64,000 bases of DNA, taken from assembly GCA_035524335.1 (NCBI GenBank), contig DATKPE010000028.1, positions 1-64,000 of the forward strand, read 5' to 3'. This document shows, in pieces, positions 51,623 to 59,205 of this stretch. Source of the stretch: DATKPE01 sp035524335. GTDB lineage: Bacteria > Bacteroidota > Ignavibacteria > UBA10030 > SZUA-254. Position numbers and translations under genes: made by a program. Numbering within the stretch: position 1 is the first letter of the stretch; every line of letters starts with the position of its first letter. The notes beneath the pieces are model-generated. The model was given only the letters and a program-made list of their open reading frames with translations. It made no database searches and was not told where the DNA came from.

Positions 51623-52067
51623 CCTTGTAATCGGTTGGAAATTGCTGAACCATGGAATCGCGGAATCGCCGCGCATCGTCCTTCGAGGTGAAGCTCCCGA
51701 TGGTCACCTTGTAGAGTCCCGCAGCGGGATCCAGCGCCACGCCGACGGACTGCGGAAATCGGGCGCGTGCCGACCCTGCGATCTGCTGGGCGCTTTCCTG
51801 CTGGGCGTATGCGCCTATCTGCACGGTGAACGGCCCGGCCGGAGGATTCACCGGCGGAGAAGGGGGCGTCACCGGAGTCTCGGCGACCGGCGCGGGAGGC
51901 GGGGATGTGCGCTGACCTGCCGCCGCGGGGGAAGGGGAGCTCTGTTCATTTCCACCCGGCGCGGACGCCGGTTTTTCGGTCTGCGGCTGGGTGGTGCCGC
52001 AGCTGCACACGACGACGGCAAAGCATCCTGCTATGAACAACGGGAGAATGCGGGCGAACCGACCCAT
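51591..52067 (-). CDS. SPOR-domain lipoprotein (upstream copy)
   Basis: 158 residues. Lipobox in CFAVVVCSCGTTQ, then a Pro/Ser/Ala-rich spacer (~25-80) and a compact SPOR domain (FTVQIGAYAQQESAQQIAGS, LYKVTIGSFTSKDDARRF). Division- or envelope-associated by family. It is 22 bases downstream of deoC on the same strand, so may be in one transcript with it, though no functional link is evident. Confidence 0.9.
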   Translation of the reverse strand: MGRFARILPLFIAGCFAVVVCSCGTTQPQTEKPASAPGGNEQSSPSPAAAGQRTSPPPAPVAETPVTPPSPPVNPPAGPFTVQIGAYAQQESAQQIAGSARARFPQSVGVALDPAAGLYKVTIGSFTSKDDARRFRDSMVQQFPTDYKDAWVSEIPPK

Positions 52068-52089
52068 GGCGACCTCCTGATCGTGCGGA

Positions 52090-52977
52090 TTAATATCCTT
52101 TCGATGCCTGAGAGACCTTTTGTTCCGGTTGTTCCGTGCTGACGATTTTCACGCTCGCGCTCGCCCCGATGCGATCCGCACCGCTGGCGACCATGGCGAG
52201 TGCTTCCTCGCGTGTTCTGACGCCGCCGGAAGCTTTGACGCCCATCGCGCTCCCGACGACCTTGCGCATGAGGGCGATGTCGCCGACGGTGGCGCCTCCC
52301 TTCGAGAATCCGGTGGAGGTTTTGACGAAATCGGCGCCGGCCCGTTTTGCGAGCAGACAGCCCTTTATCTTCTCGTCGTCGGTGAGAAGCGCTGTTTCGA
52401 GAATGACTTTGGTGAGAGCGCCGTACCGTCGGGCGGTGCTGACGACGCCGAAGATATCGTTCTCGACATACTCGTAGTCGCCAGATTTCAGCATGCCGAC
52501 GTTGATCACCATGTCGACTTCACGTGCCCCGTCCCGGAGCGCCTGTTCTGCTTCGAACGCCTTGGCCGCGCTGGAGGTCGCGCCGAGCGGGAAACCGATA
52601 ACGGTGCACACCTTGACCGGGGTGTCGCGAAGGAGCTTTGCGCAGAGGGGAACATAGGAGGGGTTGACGCAGACGCTGGCGAACAGGTACTTTTTGGCTT
52701 CGGCGCAGAGTTCGATGATCTGTTCCTTCGTCCCCTCCGGTTTCAGAAGCGTATGATCGATCATCCGGGCCAGATCGGTCTCGACGCCGCCTGCGGCGGC
52801 GATGCCGATGCCGGCGGTGACGCGTGCGGCTCCGTTGTGAACAATATTCCGTACGGCTTCCCGGTTATGGATGACGCAGAGACCATCCCTGCAGATGCCG
52901 TCATGACAGCACGAATCGTGATCCTGCTTCTTTGCGAGGACGGCCCGGACGATTTCTTCCAGCTCTTTCTGATTCAT
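52090..52977 (-). CDS. deoC: deoxyribose-phosphate aldolase with N-terminal targeting-type extension
   Basis: 295 residues from ATG 52977. The core (~68-285) is a complete class I DERA: MIDHTLLKPEGT, EVDMVINVGMLKSGDY (catalytic Asp 155), FVKTSTGFSKGGAT (Schiff-base Lys 219) and GVKASGGVR (Lys 248). It cleaves 2-deoxyribose 5-phosphate to acetaldehyde and glyceraldehyde 3-phosphate. Unusual: ~67 extra N-terminal residues. Residues 1-17 (MNQKELEEIVRAVLAKK) form an amphipathic helix with the spacing of microcompartment encapsulation peptides such as that of PduP. Residues 20-37 are Cys/His-rich (C23, C24, C29, C34; H20, H25, H37). The frame could start at a TTG (52995), but the ATG fits better. 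A 16-bp palindrome lies just upstream. Confidence 0.93.
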   Translation of the reverse strand: MNQKELEEIVRAVLAKKQDHDSCCHDGICRDGLCVIHNREAVRNIVHNGAARVTAGIGIAAAGGVETDLARMIDHTLLKPEGTKEQIIELCAEAKKYLFASVCVNPSYVPLCAKLLRDTPVKVCTVIGFPLGATSSAAKAFEAEQALRDGAREVDMVINVGMLKSGDYEYVENDIFGVVSTARRYGALTKVILETALLTDDEKIKGCLLAKRAGADFVKTSTGFSKGGATVGDIALMRKVVGSAMGVKASGGVRTREEALAMVASGADRIGASASVKIVSTEQPEQKVSQASKGY

Positions 52978-52983
52978 ATTCTT

Positions 52984-52999
52984 AAATTTGCGCAAATTT
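52984..52999. promoter_or_regulatory. perfect 16-bp palindrome before deoC
   Basis: AAATTTGCGCAAATTT, fully self-complementary, 6 bases upstream of the deoC ATG and about 12-28 bases after its predicted transcription start. The position fits an operator in the leader, or a hairpin controlling ribosome access. Confidence 0.55.
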
Positions 53000-53018
53000 T
53001 CGCACTTTACTCACTGGC

Positions 53019-53046
53019 AATATACACTTTTCACGGAAAGAATCAA
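53019..53046 (-). promoter_or_regulatory. promoter for deoC
   Basis: Minus strand: -35 TTGATT (53046-53041), 16-base spacer, -10 TATATT (53024-53019). Leader of about 35 bases containing the palindrome at 52984-52999. Confidence 0.5.
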
Positions 53047-53219
53047 ACGGCGAACGACCGGGAGCACACCGATCGATCTTCCGTGCTCCCATTCGTGCTC
53101 CGGTGGGTTATTGCCGAAATTTAATATTTTCGCAGGTGAGCCGGAATCGTCCTGTCGGTCCGTGACGCATTTGGCGGCAGGAGCACCGTATTCCGCGTGT
53201 CTGCGGAGAGATGCGGGTA

Positions 53220-53248
53220 TTGGAATTCACCCGCCAAATTCTTATGTT
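53220..53248 (+). promoter_or_regulatory. promoter immediately before the PorV/PorQ gene
   Basis: -35 TTGGAA (53220-53225), 17-base spacer, -10 TATGTT (53243-53248). The ATG at 53257 is 8 bases beyond the -10, so the mRNA is predicted to be leaderless; no ribosome binding site is present. Confidence 0.5.
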
Positions 53249-53256
53249 GACGCAGA

Positions 53257-54201
53257 ATGAAGAAAATATCAGAACTGACGTACATCCTTACGGTCATCTT
53301 CGCCCTGCTTCCGGCCGCGGTGTACGCCCAGAGCAACAGCACCTATAATTTCCTCAGAAACGACGTGAGCCCCCGCGCCGCCGCGCTCGCGGGCAGTTTC
53401 CTCACCGCTACGGACGATCCCGATGTCATTTTTTACAACCCTGCCGGTCTTTCCACCCTTACCCGACAGCGTGCCTCCGCCGGTTTTTTCAAGGAACTGC
53501 TCGACATCAATTCCGGATATGCAACCTTCGCACTTCCCGTTGAAGGTCTCGGGTCGATCGGCTTCGGCGTCATCTATGTCAACTACGGCGAGTTCAAACA
53601 GACAGGTGAGGAGGGGGAAGATCTCGGAACCTTCACGGCCAACGATCTGGCCCTCGTCGCAGGGTACGGGGGAACTCTCCCGGACGGTGTCCGGTATGGT
53701 GTGAATGCAAAATTTATTTATTCGCAGATCGCCACAGCGCGCTCATCCGGCGCTGCCATCGACATGGGGGTTCAGTATACGGCGATCCGCGACAGGGTAT
53801 CGGTCGGCGTGACGCTCCAGAACCTCGGAACACAGCTGAATCCCTACGTCAACACGCGGGAGGATCTGCCGCTCGATCTGGCACTCGGCGTTGCGCTCTA
53901 TCCGGAGCATCTTCCGGCGACCGTTTTCCTCGGACTTCATCATCTGACCGATCAGGCGGACAATTTTTCGGATCGCTTCCGGGATTTCAGTGCGGGGGTT
54001 GAATTTGTGCCGGGCCCGAATCTCTTTCTCCGGTTCGGGTATGACAACGGGCGCCGCCAGGATCTGAAGATCCTGTCAAGCTCGGGACTTGCGGGGATTT
54101 CTCTCGGGTTCGGCGTGAGTACGGCGGCATACCGCATCGACTATTCGTATTCCTCCCTCGGGGACATCGGATCCATCCACAGAATCGGCATCACCTTCTG
54201 A
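53257..54201 (+). CDS. PorV/PorQ-family outer-membrane beta-barrel protein
   Basis: 314 residues. Signal peptide (ILTVIFALLPAAVYA), then NFLRNDVSPRAAALAGSFLTATDDPDVIFYNPAGLS, the family opening. Alternating amphipathic strands follow to the terminal aromatic residue (HRIGITF). PorV/PorQ proteins are outer-membrane components of T9SS involved in receiving and attaching cargo; which of the two this is cannot be told. It fits the T9SS cargo genes in the window. It converges on the ZIP transporter gene. Confidence 0.88.
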   Translation: MKKISELTYILTVIFALLPAAVYAQSNSTYNFLRNDVSPRAAALAGSFLTATDDPDVIFYNPAGLSTLTRQRASAGFFKELLDINSGYATFALPVEGLGSIGFGVIYVNYGEFKQTGEEGEDLGTFTANDLALVAGYGGTLPDGVRYGVNAKFIYSQIATARSSGAAIDMGVQYTAIRDRVSVGVTLQNLGTQLNPYVNTREDLPLDLALGVALYPEHLPATVFLGLHHLTDQADNFSDRFRDFSAGVEFVPGPNLFLRFGYDNGRRQDLKILSSSGLAGISLGFGVSTAAYRIDYSYSSLGDIGSIHRIGITF

Positions 54202-54207
54202 CCATCC

Positions 54208-54223
54208 GCGCGGTTCCCCGCGC
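54208..54223. other. GC-only hairpin in the convergent gap
   Basis: 6-bp stem GCGCGG (54208-54213) / CCGCGC (54218-54223) with loop TTCC, in the 27-base gap between two convergent genes. No T-run, so at best a weak bidirectional 3' end. Confidence 0.3.
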
Positions 54224-54228
54224 CCCGC

Positions 54229-54978
54229 TCATGACGTTCCGATGAGCCGGGTAAGAATCTCCTTGCTGAAATAGAAGAGCAGCATCCCGGCGAAAACGAT
54301 GAACGGGATGATCCTGTTCCGCGACCGGTTGATCTCCGGAATCAGGTCCGCCGCGCCAACGTACGTGGTCGCCCCGGCGGAGAAAGCAAATGCGATCCCG
54401 ATTGCGGCGGGGCTGATGCGGGCCACGCTGAACACCGCCAGGATCCCGAGCATGGTCGCCCCGCTGATAGCGAACGAGCCCAGGAACGCGGACCGGCGCG
54501 GTCTGTTCGCGGCGATCATGATGGAGGCGATGGTGAGACCTTCCGGGAGCTTGTGAAGAAATATTGCCAGGAACACCAGGAGCCCGATCGCGTAATCGTA
54601 CTGCATCCCCGCCGAAATCGCCACCCCGTCGAAAAATGCATGGATCGTCAGCCCCGAAAGGGCGGAGATGCTCGCCATGGGGGTCACCATCACATCCGTG
54701 TGCGTTTCCTCCCCGAAATGGAGATGGCCGACAATGGTGTGTTCGAAAAAATGGACGAGGCCGAATCCGATGATCATGTAGACCGGCGCCGCACCTCCGA
54801 GGAGGCGGAGGCTTTCCGGAAACAATTCAAAAAAGACCAGCGCAAGAAGAAAGCCGGCGCTGAGGGCGAGGAGGTACTCCTGGACTTTCTTCGGCCATTG
54901 TTTCCGGAGAATCACCACCGTTCCACCGAAGACTTCGGCGGCCGATGCAAGCAGTCCGAACATGATGATGCGGAGCAT
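54229..54978 (-). CDS. ZIP-family metal transporter
   Basis: 249 residues, about eight membrane segments. ALSAGFLLALVFFELFPESL, the metal-site motif FLHKLPEGLTIASIMIAA and a histidine-rich loop (HFFEHTIVGHLHFGEETH) match ZIP proteins of the ZupT/GufA branch. Imports zinc or another divalent metal. AGGAACAG precedes the ATG. It lies 7 bases after the TPR gene. Specific metal unknown. Confidence 0.9.
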   Translation of the reverse strand: MLRIIMFGLLASAAEVFGGTVVILRKQWPKKVQEYLLALSAGFLLALVFFELFPESLRLLGGAAPVYMIIGFGLVHFFEHTIVGHLHFGEETHTDVMVTPMASISALSGLTIHAFFDGVAISAGMQYDYAIGLLVFLAIFLHKLPEGLTIASIMIAANRPRRSAFLGSFAISGATMLGILAVFSVARISPAAIGIAFAFSAGATTYVGAADLIPEINRSRNRIIPFIVFAGMLLFYFSKEILTRLIGTS

Positions 54979-54985
54979 TCTGTTC

Positions 54986-56224
54986 CTAGTTCCCCGTGTA
55001 AGCCGAGGCGAGGTACCGGGACGCCTGGGTGTGTGCGTTCTGGAAATCGTTCATATCGAGCACCTTTTTATACTGCGCCACCGCCAGATCGCGTTTCTTC
55101 TGGAGATCGTAGATCATTCCGATCCGGAGATTGGCCAGCGCCATGAAACCTGACGCGCCCTTCACATCGAGTGCGCGGGAAAGATCGTCGGTATGATACA
55201 AAAATGAGAGAGCTTTCTCAAGATCGCCCCTGTTCATTTCGATCCATCCAAGGTAATACTCCGCCTCCCGCTCGGTATACCGGTCGTACCCGGGCCTCTG
55301 TTCCTTCGTGCGGTGCAGGATCTCTTCGAAAACGGTCTCCGCTTCGCTCCAGCGGAGATTGCTGGCGTTACAGCGGCCGAGGTACCGCTGAAAAAGCGGA
55401 TTGTCCGGATACCGGGAGGTGAGCGAGATCGCGAGGCGGAGAGCCTCGGGATAGTTGTTCTCGAAATTCAGGCAGATCTGCATCAGAAAATATTGTGCCT
55501 CGACGCCGGCATAGCGCGCCGAATCGGCGGCCAGCCGGAGCTGTCGCATGCCCCGGGCCCGGTCGCCTTCGGGGAAGAATACCATCAGCGGCTTGACGAA
55601 CGGGTAGTGATCCGGAACCACCGCGGCATAGTAATTATAGATTCCCATCCCGAGGAGAATATCGTAATTCGCCGTGTCGAGGTGATAGGCCTTCCGGACA
55701 ATCGGCAGTGCCTCGCGGCCGCAGTTCGCCGCCTTGACCCAGTCTTCACGGTTCCCGTGGAGCCTCCCCTCGAACCCGAGCGCGCCTCCCTTGAAAAATA
55801 GAGCGGGGAGGTCGTTTTCATTTTTATCAAGCCGCTGATCACACAGGTCGATGACCCTGTCGAGCTCCCGCAGGAGCTTTTCGTCGTAGGCCGTATTTCC
55901 GAAGTCGGTCACGATCCGCCACCAGTCGATCATCGCGAGGAAGAAGTACCCCGCCGGGTGATCGGGCTGATGTTTGATGAGGAACCGGAGCTCTGCCCTG
56001 GCGCTGTCGAATTTGAGGTTGTAGATGAAATCGATCCCCTTCCGGGTATGCAGTTCGGATTCCGCGTCGCCGAGCCACTGTGCAGAGAGGGATGAGCAGA
56101 GGAAGAGGAGGCAGGCGGCGACGGGGAGGAGGCGCCGGAGGATAACGTCTGCCGCGACGGTCCGGAGGCCGCCGCCGTGAGCGGAACGCCCGGCCGGAGA
56201 GACGATTGTTCCGGTCCTGTTAAT
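54986..56224 (-). CDS. exported TPR-repeat protein; start codon unresolved
   Basis: About 410 residues. A signal-like stretch (ILRRLLPVAACLLFLCSSLS, ending SAQ) is followed by TPR/SEL-type helical repeats across the rest (FDSARAELRFLIKHQPDHPAG, WSEAETVFEEIL, EREAEYYLGWIEMNRGDLEK, DLAVAQYKKVLDMNDFQNAH). Likely a periplasmic scaffold; partners unknown. Odd: between the ompA-like stop (56220) and the signal peptide no in-frame ATG, GTG or TTG exists. The nearest in-frame canonical start is an ATG at 56320, 100 bases inside the upstream gene. ATT 56224 (overlapping that stop) or ATC 56206 (after AGGACCGGA) are non-canonical options; a sequence error is another. The end given is the first codon after the upstream gene. 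Confidence 0.75.
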   Translation of the reverse strand: MNRTGTIVSPAGRSAHGGGLRTVAADVILRRLLPVAACLLFLCSSLSAQWLGDAESELHTRKGIDFIYNLKFDSARAELRFLIKHQPDHPAGYFFLAMIDWWRIVTDFGNTAYDEKLLRELDRVIDLCDQRLDKNENDLPALFFKGGALGFEGRLHGNREDWVKAANCGREALPIVRKAYHLDTANYDILLGMGIYNYYAAVVPDHYPFVKPLMVFFPEGDRARGMRQLRLAADSARYAGVEAQYFLMQICLNFENNYPEALRLAISLTSRYPDNPLFQRYLGRCNASNLRWSEAETVFEEILHRTKEQRPGYDRYTEREAEYYLGWIEMNRGDLEKALSFLYHTDDLSRALDVKGASGFMALANLRIGMIYDLQKKRDLAVAQYKKVLDMNDFQNAHTQASRYLASAYTGN

Positions 56225-56891
56225 GGATTTCGCCTTTCTGTGCGGCGTCCTTGAGTTTGTCGTTCGCGAAAATCGCCACTTCGACGCGACGGTTCTGCTG
56301 CCGGCCCTCGGGCGTTGCATTCGGGGCGACAGGCTGTGTTTCACCGTATCCGATCGTGGTGATGCGGGATCCGACGACTCCGAGTCCCTTGCAGTAATCG
56401 GCAACCGAGGAAGCGCGCTTTTCCGAAAGAACCTGGTTATGTTCCAGCGTGCCGGTCGAGTCGGTGTGGCCCTCGATGAGAATATTCGTATCCGGATATT
56501 TGTTCAGAATTTTCGCGAGGCTCTCGATATTCGTTCTGGCCGCCGGCTGAAGATCGGATTTATTGGTTTCAAAAAGGATGCCGGAATCGAACGTGATCTT
56601 GATTCCCTCCCCGACCCGTTCGATTTTTGCGTTCTTGATATCCTGCTGCATCTCTTCGGCCTGCTTATCCATGTAATGGCCGATCATGAGGCCCGCAGCG
56701 CCGCCGACGGCGGCTCCGATGATGGCTCCCGCCGCAGTATTTCCCGTCGCTTTTCCGATGAGACCGCCCAGAAGCGCACCGCCGCCCGCGCCGAGAAGTC
56801 CCCCCTTGGTTGTGTTGCTGGCCGAACATCCCATCATCGTCAGTGCGAGGATAAGGATGATGGCCAGCCCGTATGTCATGGCTCTGTTCAA
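56220..56891 (-). CDS. OmpA-family lipoprotein with glycine zipper
   Basis: 223 residues. Lipoprotein signal (LILALTMMGCSASN, lipidated Cys), then a glycine-zipper stretch (~30-75, GGLLGAGGGALLGGLIGKATG), then an OmpA C-terminal peptidoglycan-binding domain (~100-210) with ILIEGHTDSTGTLEHNQVLSE and EGRQQNRRVEVAI. It tethers the outer membrane to peptidoglycan. Similar in layout to YiaD/YfiB-type proteins. Confidence 0.92.
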   Translation of the reverse strand: MNRAMTYGLAIILILALTMMGCSASNTTKGGLLGAGGGALLGGLIGKATGNTAAGAIIGAAVGGAAGLMIGHYMDKQAEEMQQDIKNAKIERVGEGIKITFDSGILFETNKSDLQPAARTNIESLAKILNKYPDTNILIEGHTDSTGTLEHNQVLSEKRASSVADYCKGLGVVGSRITTIGYGETQPVAPNATPEGRQQNRRVEVAIFANDKLKDAAQKGEIH

Positions 56892-56936
56892 GGTATGTAT
56901 TCCTCTCTGTGGAAGGTAGCTCTGTGGGCGCCGGGA

Positions 56937-58424
56937 TTATGCCCCGGCGCCGGTAAGTTTTTCGGTCAGGTAGGAAAGAAGACGGTCGGTGCCGATCCGC
57001 ACCTGCGCCATGCTGTCCCTTTCCCTGACGGTGACGGTCTGGTCCGTAAGTGTCTGGGAATCGACCGTGATGCAGTACGGTGTCCCGATTTCATCCTGTC
57101 TCCGGTAGCGCCGGCCGACCGCGCCGCTGTCGTCGTAAAAAACCCGGAGGTGAGGGCGGAGATCGGATTCGATCCGGTGGGCGAGTTCGGGCATGCCGTC
57201 CCTGTTGACGAGCGGGAAGATGGCCGCCTTGACCGGGGCGAGCCGGCGGTGAAATTTCATCACCACGCGCGTCTCCACGCTCCCTTCGGCGGTCGGCGCC
57301 TCCTCTTCTGCATACGCATTGACGAGAAACGCCATGAACGAACGGCTTGCTCCGGCCGAGGTCTCGATGATGAACGGAGTGAACTTCTCCTTCGTCTCGT
57401 CATCAAAATATTTCATGCTTTTCGAGGAGTACTGCTCATGCCGGGAGAGATCGAAATCGGTTCGGTTGTGAATCCCTTCAATCTCCCCCCAGCCGAAGGG
57501 GAAGGCAAATTCGATGTCGTACGCGTCCTTTGCATAGTGGGCGAGCTTTCCCGGCTCATGCTGGTGCCACCGGAGCCGGTCTTCCGGCATGCCGAGCCTC
57601 AGGTACCAGTTCCTCCGCTGTTCCCGCCAGTATTCGAACCACTCCACATCGGTTCCGGGCTTCACGAAAAACTGCATCTCCATCTGCTCGAATTCCCGCG
57701 TCCGGAAAAGAAAATTTTTCGTGTTGATTTCGTTCCGGAAGGCCTTGCCGATCTGTGCGATGCCGAACGGCAGCTTCTGACGCGAGGCGGACTGCACGTT
57801 CAGGAAATTCACGAAGATTCCCTGTGCGGTCTCCGGGCGGAGGTAGACCACCGCGCTCGAATCCTCAAGAGGGCCGACAAAAGTCTTGAACATGAGATTG
57901 AATTTACGCGCTTCCGTGAAGGTTCCCTTCGTGCCGCAGGCCGGACAGGTCAGCCCTGCGAGAACGGGGCCCGGCGTCGCCTCGGCGATCCGGTCGAACT
58001 CGGCCAGGATGAATTCGTCCTTCTGCTGACCGTCGTATGTCCCCGGCACAATCTCCCGGAGGACCTCCTTCTTTTTCTTCAGCGAAACTTCATCGAAGAG
58101 TACGTCCAGCCGGTACCGTGAACGGCACTGGCGGCAGTCGACCATCGGGTCGGTGAAGTTTTCGACGTGTCCCGACGCTTCCCACGTCCGGGGGTGCATC
58201 AGGATCGCGGCGTCGAGACCCTCAACATTGCTCCGGAGGGTCATCTCGTCCCACCAGGCATTCTTCAGATTGCGGAGAAGTTCGACACCGAGCGGACCGT
58301 AGTCCCACGCTCCGTTCAGACCGCCGTAAATTTCGGACGACTGGAAGACAAATCCCCGCCGTTTACAGAGGGAGACGAGCTTCTCCATCAGTTGTGATTC
58401 CGAACTACTGCCCGCTTTCGCCAT
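56937..58424 (-). CDS. glycine--tRNA ligase, homodimeric class II type
   Basis: 495 residues, the eukaryotic/archaeal-like single-chain form, not the bacterial alpha2beta2 form. Starts LMEKLVSLCKRRGFVFQSSEIYGGLNGAWDYGPLGVEL; motif 2 FRNEINTKNFLFRTREFEQMEMQFF; motif 3 SAGASRSFMAFLVNA. A CxxC pair CRQC and another (CPAC) suggest a zinc-binding insertion. C-terminal anticodon-binding domain with LAPVKAAIFPL. It charges tRNA-Gly. A long leader (~165 bases) with inverted repeats precedes it. A 9-bp GC hairpin (56927-56951) overlaps its stop. Confidence 0.95.
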   Translation of the reverse strand: MAKAGSSSESQLMEKLVSLCKRRGFVFQSSEIYGGLNGAWDYGPLGVELLRNLKNAWWDEMTLRSNVEGLDAAILMHPRTWEASGHVENFTDPMVDCRQCRSRYRLDVLFDEVSLKKKKEVLREIVPGTYDGQQKDEFILAEFDRIAEATPGPVLAGLTCPACGTKGTFTEARKFNLMFKTFVGPLEDSSAVVYLRPETAQGIFVNFLNVQSASRQKLPFGIAQIGKAFRNEINTKNFLFRTREFEQMEMQFFVKPGTDVEWFEYWREQRRNWYLRLGMPEDRLRWHQHEPGKLAHYAKDAYDIEFAFPFGWGEIEGIHNRTDFDLSRHEQYSSKSMKYFDDETKEKFTPFIIETSAGASRSFMAFLVNAYAEEEAPTAEGSVETRVVMKFHRRLAPVKAAIFPLVNRDGMPELAHRIESDLRPHLRVFYDDSGAVGRRYRRQDEIGTPYCITVDSQTLTDQTVTVRERDSMAQVRIGTDRLLSYLTEKLTGAGA

Positions 58425-58523
58425 ATGGTTTTTCCAGCCTTTTCGGATGATTGATGAATAACTTCAGAACATCATATGCGCGGTTTCCGGCTCCGAAAGC
58501 ATAAGGTTCACTATGTGGCAGGA

Positions 58524-58540
58524 ACATTCCGGCGGAATGT
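58524..58540. promoter_or_regulatory. 17-bp interrupted palindrome in the glycyl-tRNA synthetase leader
   Basis: 8-bp arms ACATTCCG (58524-58531) and CGGAATGT (58533-58540) around one base. It lies about 100 bases upstream of the start codon, within the predicted leader. Could be a protein operator or a leader hairpin. The gap 58425-58706 otherwise holds only the promoter below. Confidence 0.5.
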
Positions 58541-58596
58541 CACCTGGGAACCGGAGACCGGACCGTTAAGGATCTATCGCCTGGTCAAAACGATGT

Positions 58597-58625
58597 AAAA
58601 TAATATTTTTCAAGCAGATTGCCAA
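58597..58625 (-). promoter_or_regulatory. promoter for the glycyl-tRNA synthetase gene
   Basis: Minus strand: -35 TTGGCA (58625-58620), 17-base spacer, -10 TATTTT (58602-58597). Leader length to the ATG at 58424 is about 165 bases. Confidence 0.45.
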
Positions 58626-58706
58626 AACTCTTTCAAAGATGGTTGAAGATTTTCCGATGCACATCCCGGCGACAGCGGGAAAGTGCGGCGGCGATGGCGG
58701 TGGCAG

Positions 58707-59198
58707 TTATGCGGTGCGGTGGCCGGCGCCGCGCTGATTCATGTGCCGCGGATCGGTCGGCTTGAGGATGAGGGTCTGAATGACAATGCCGTCGATCTCG
58801 ATATGAATCGTGACCGTGTTTTCCTTCAGGTTCTCCGACGCGACGGCGCGGCCGTGATAGCGTTCGGCCATCTGATTGCATGCCTGATTCAGAACGACGG
58901 GAAGGAGGTCGGGCGGTATGGCCACTTTGCGTTCCCACCTGCGTGCATCAAGGCCCGGCAGGGGAATTTCCCGCTTGAGAACGAGATTCTGATCGATGCC
59001 GAAATGGGTGAGCAGCGTATCGACCTCCCGGTCGATGGCGATCATCCGTCCGGTGAAATCCCTTCCCGGTCCGGCCGATTGCACAGGCGGCGGTATGCCG
59101 GAGGGCCGGCGGTGGGTAAGGGAAAAAAGGAGCGCTGTGGCGCCTGCCAGGACCAGGACGAGCACCAGACGGATCAGTATGCTCTTCTCGATTTTCAT
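58707..59198 (-). CDS. small membrane-anchored protein of unknown function
   Basis: 163 residues from ATG 59198 (MKIEKSILIRLVLVLVLAG), one N-terminal membrane helix, then a Pro-rich linker and an alpha/beta region (FGIDQNLVLKREIPLPGL, RKVAIPPDLLPVVLNQA, VTIHIEIDGIVIQTLIL). No family firmly recognised. The conserved-looking part resembles the N-terminal module that precedes divergent polysaccharide deacetylases in related bacteria, but no deacetylase domain follows, so it may be a stand-alone module or a truncated gene. It lies 7 bases after the crotonase gene, same strand. No clear ribosome binding site. Confidence 0.65.
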   Translation of the reverse strand: MKIEKSILIRLVLVLVLAGATALLFSLTHRRPSGIPPPVQSAGPGRDFTGRMIAIDREVDTLLTHFGIDQNLVLKREIPLPGLDARRWERKVAIPPDLLPVVLNQACNQMAERYHGRAVASENLKENTVTIHIEIDGIVIQTLILKPTDPRHMNQRGAGHRTA

Positions 59199-59205
59199 GG
59201 GGGGA

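Noticed and set aside
56223..58121. 632-residue forward open frame antisense to the OmpA and glycyl-tRNA synthetase genes
   Set aside because: Both reverse genes carry clear family motifs; the forward frame has none.
58425..58590. T-box riboswitch before glycyl-tRNA synthetase
   Set aside because: The conserved T-box sequence with its antiterminator and a downstream terminator were not found in the leader.
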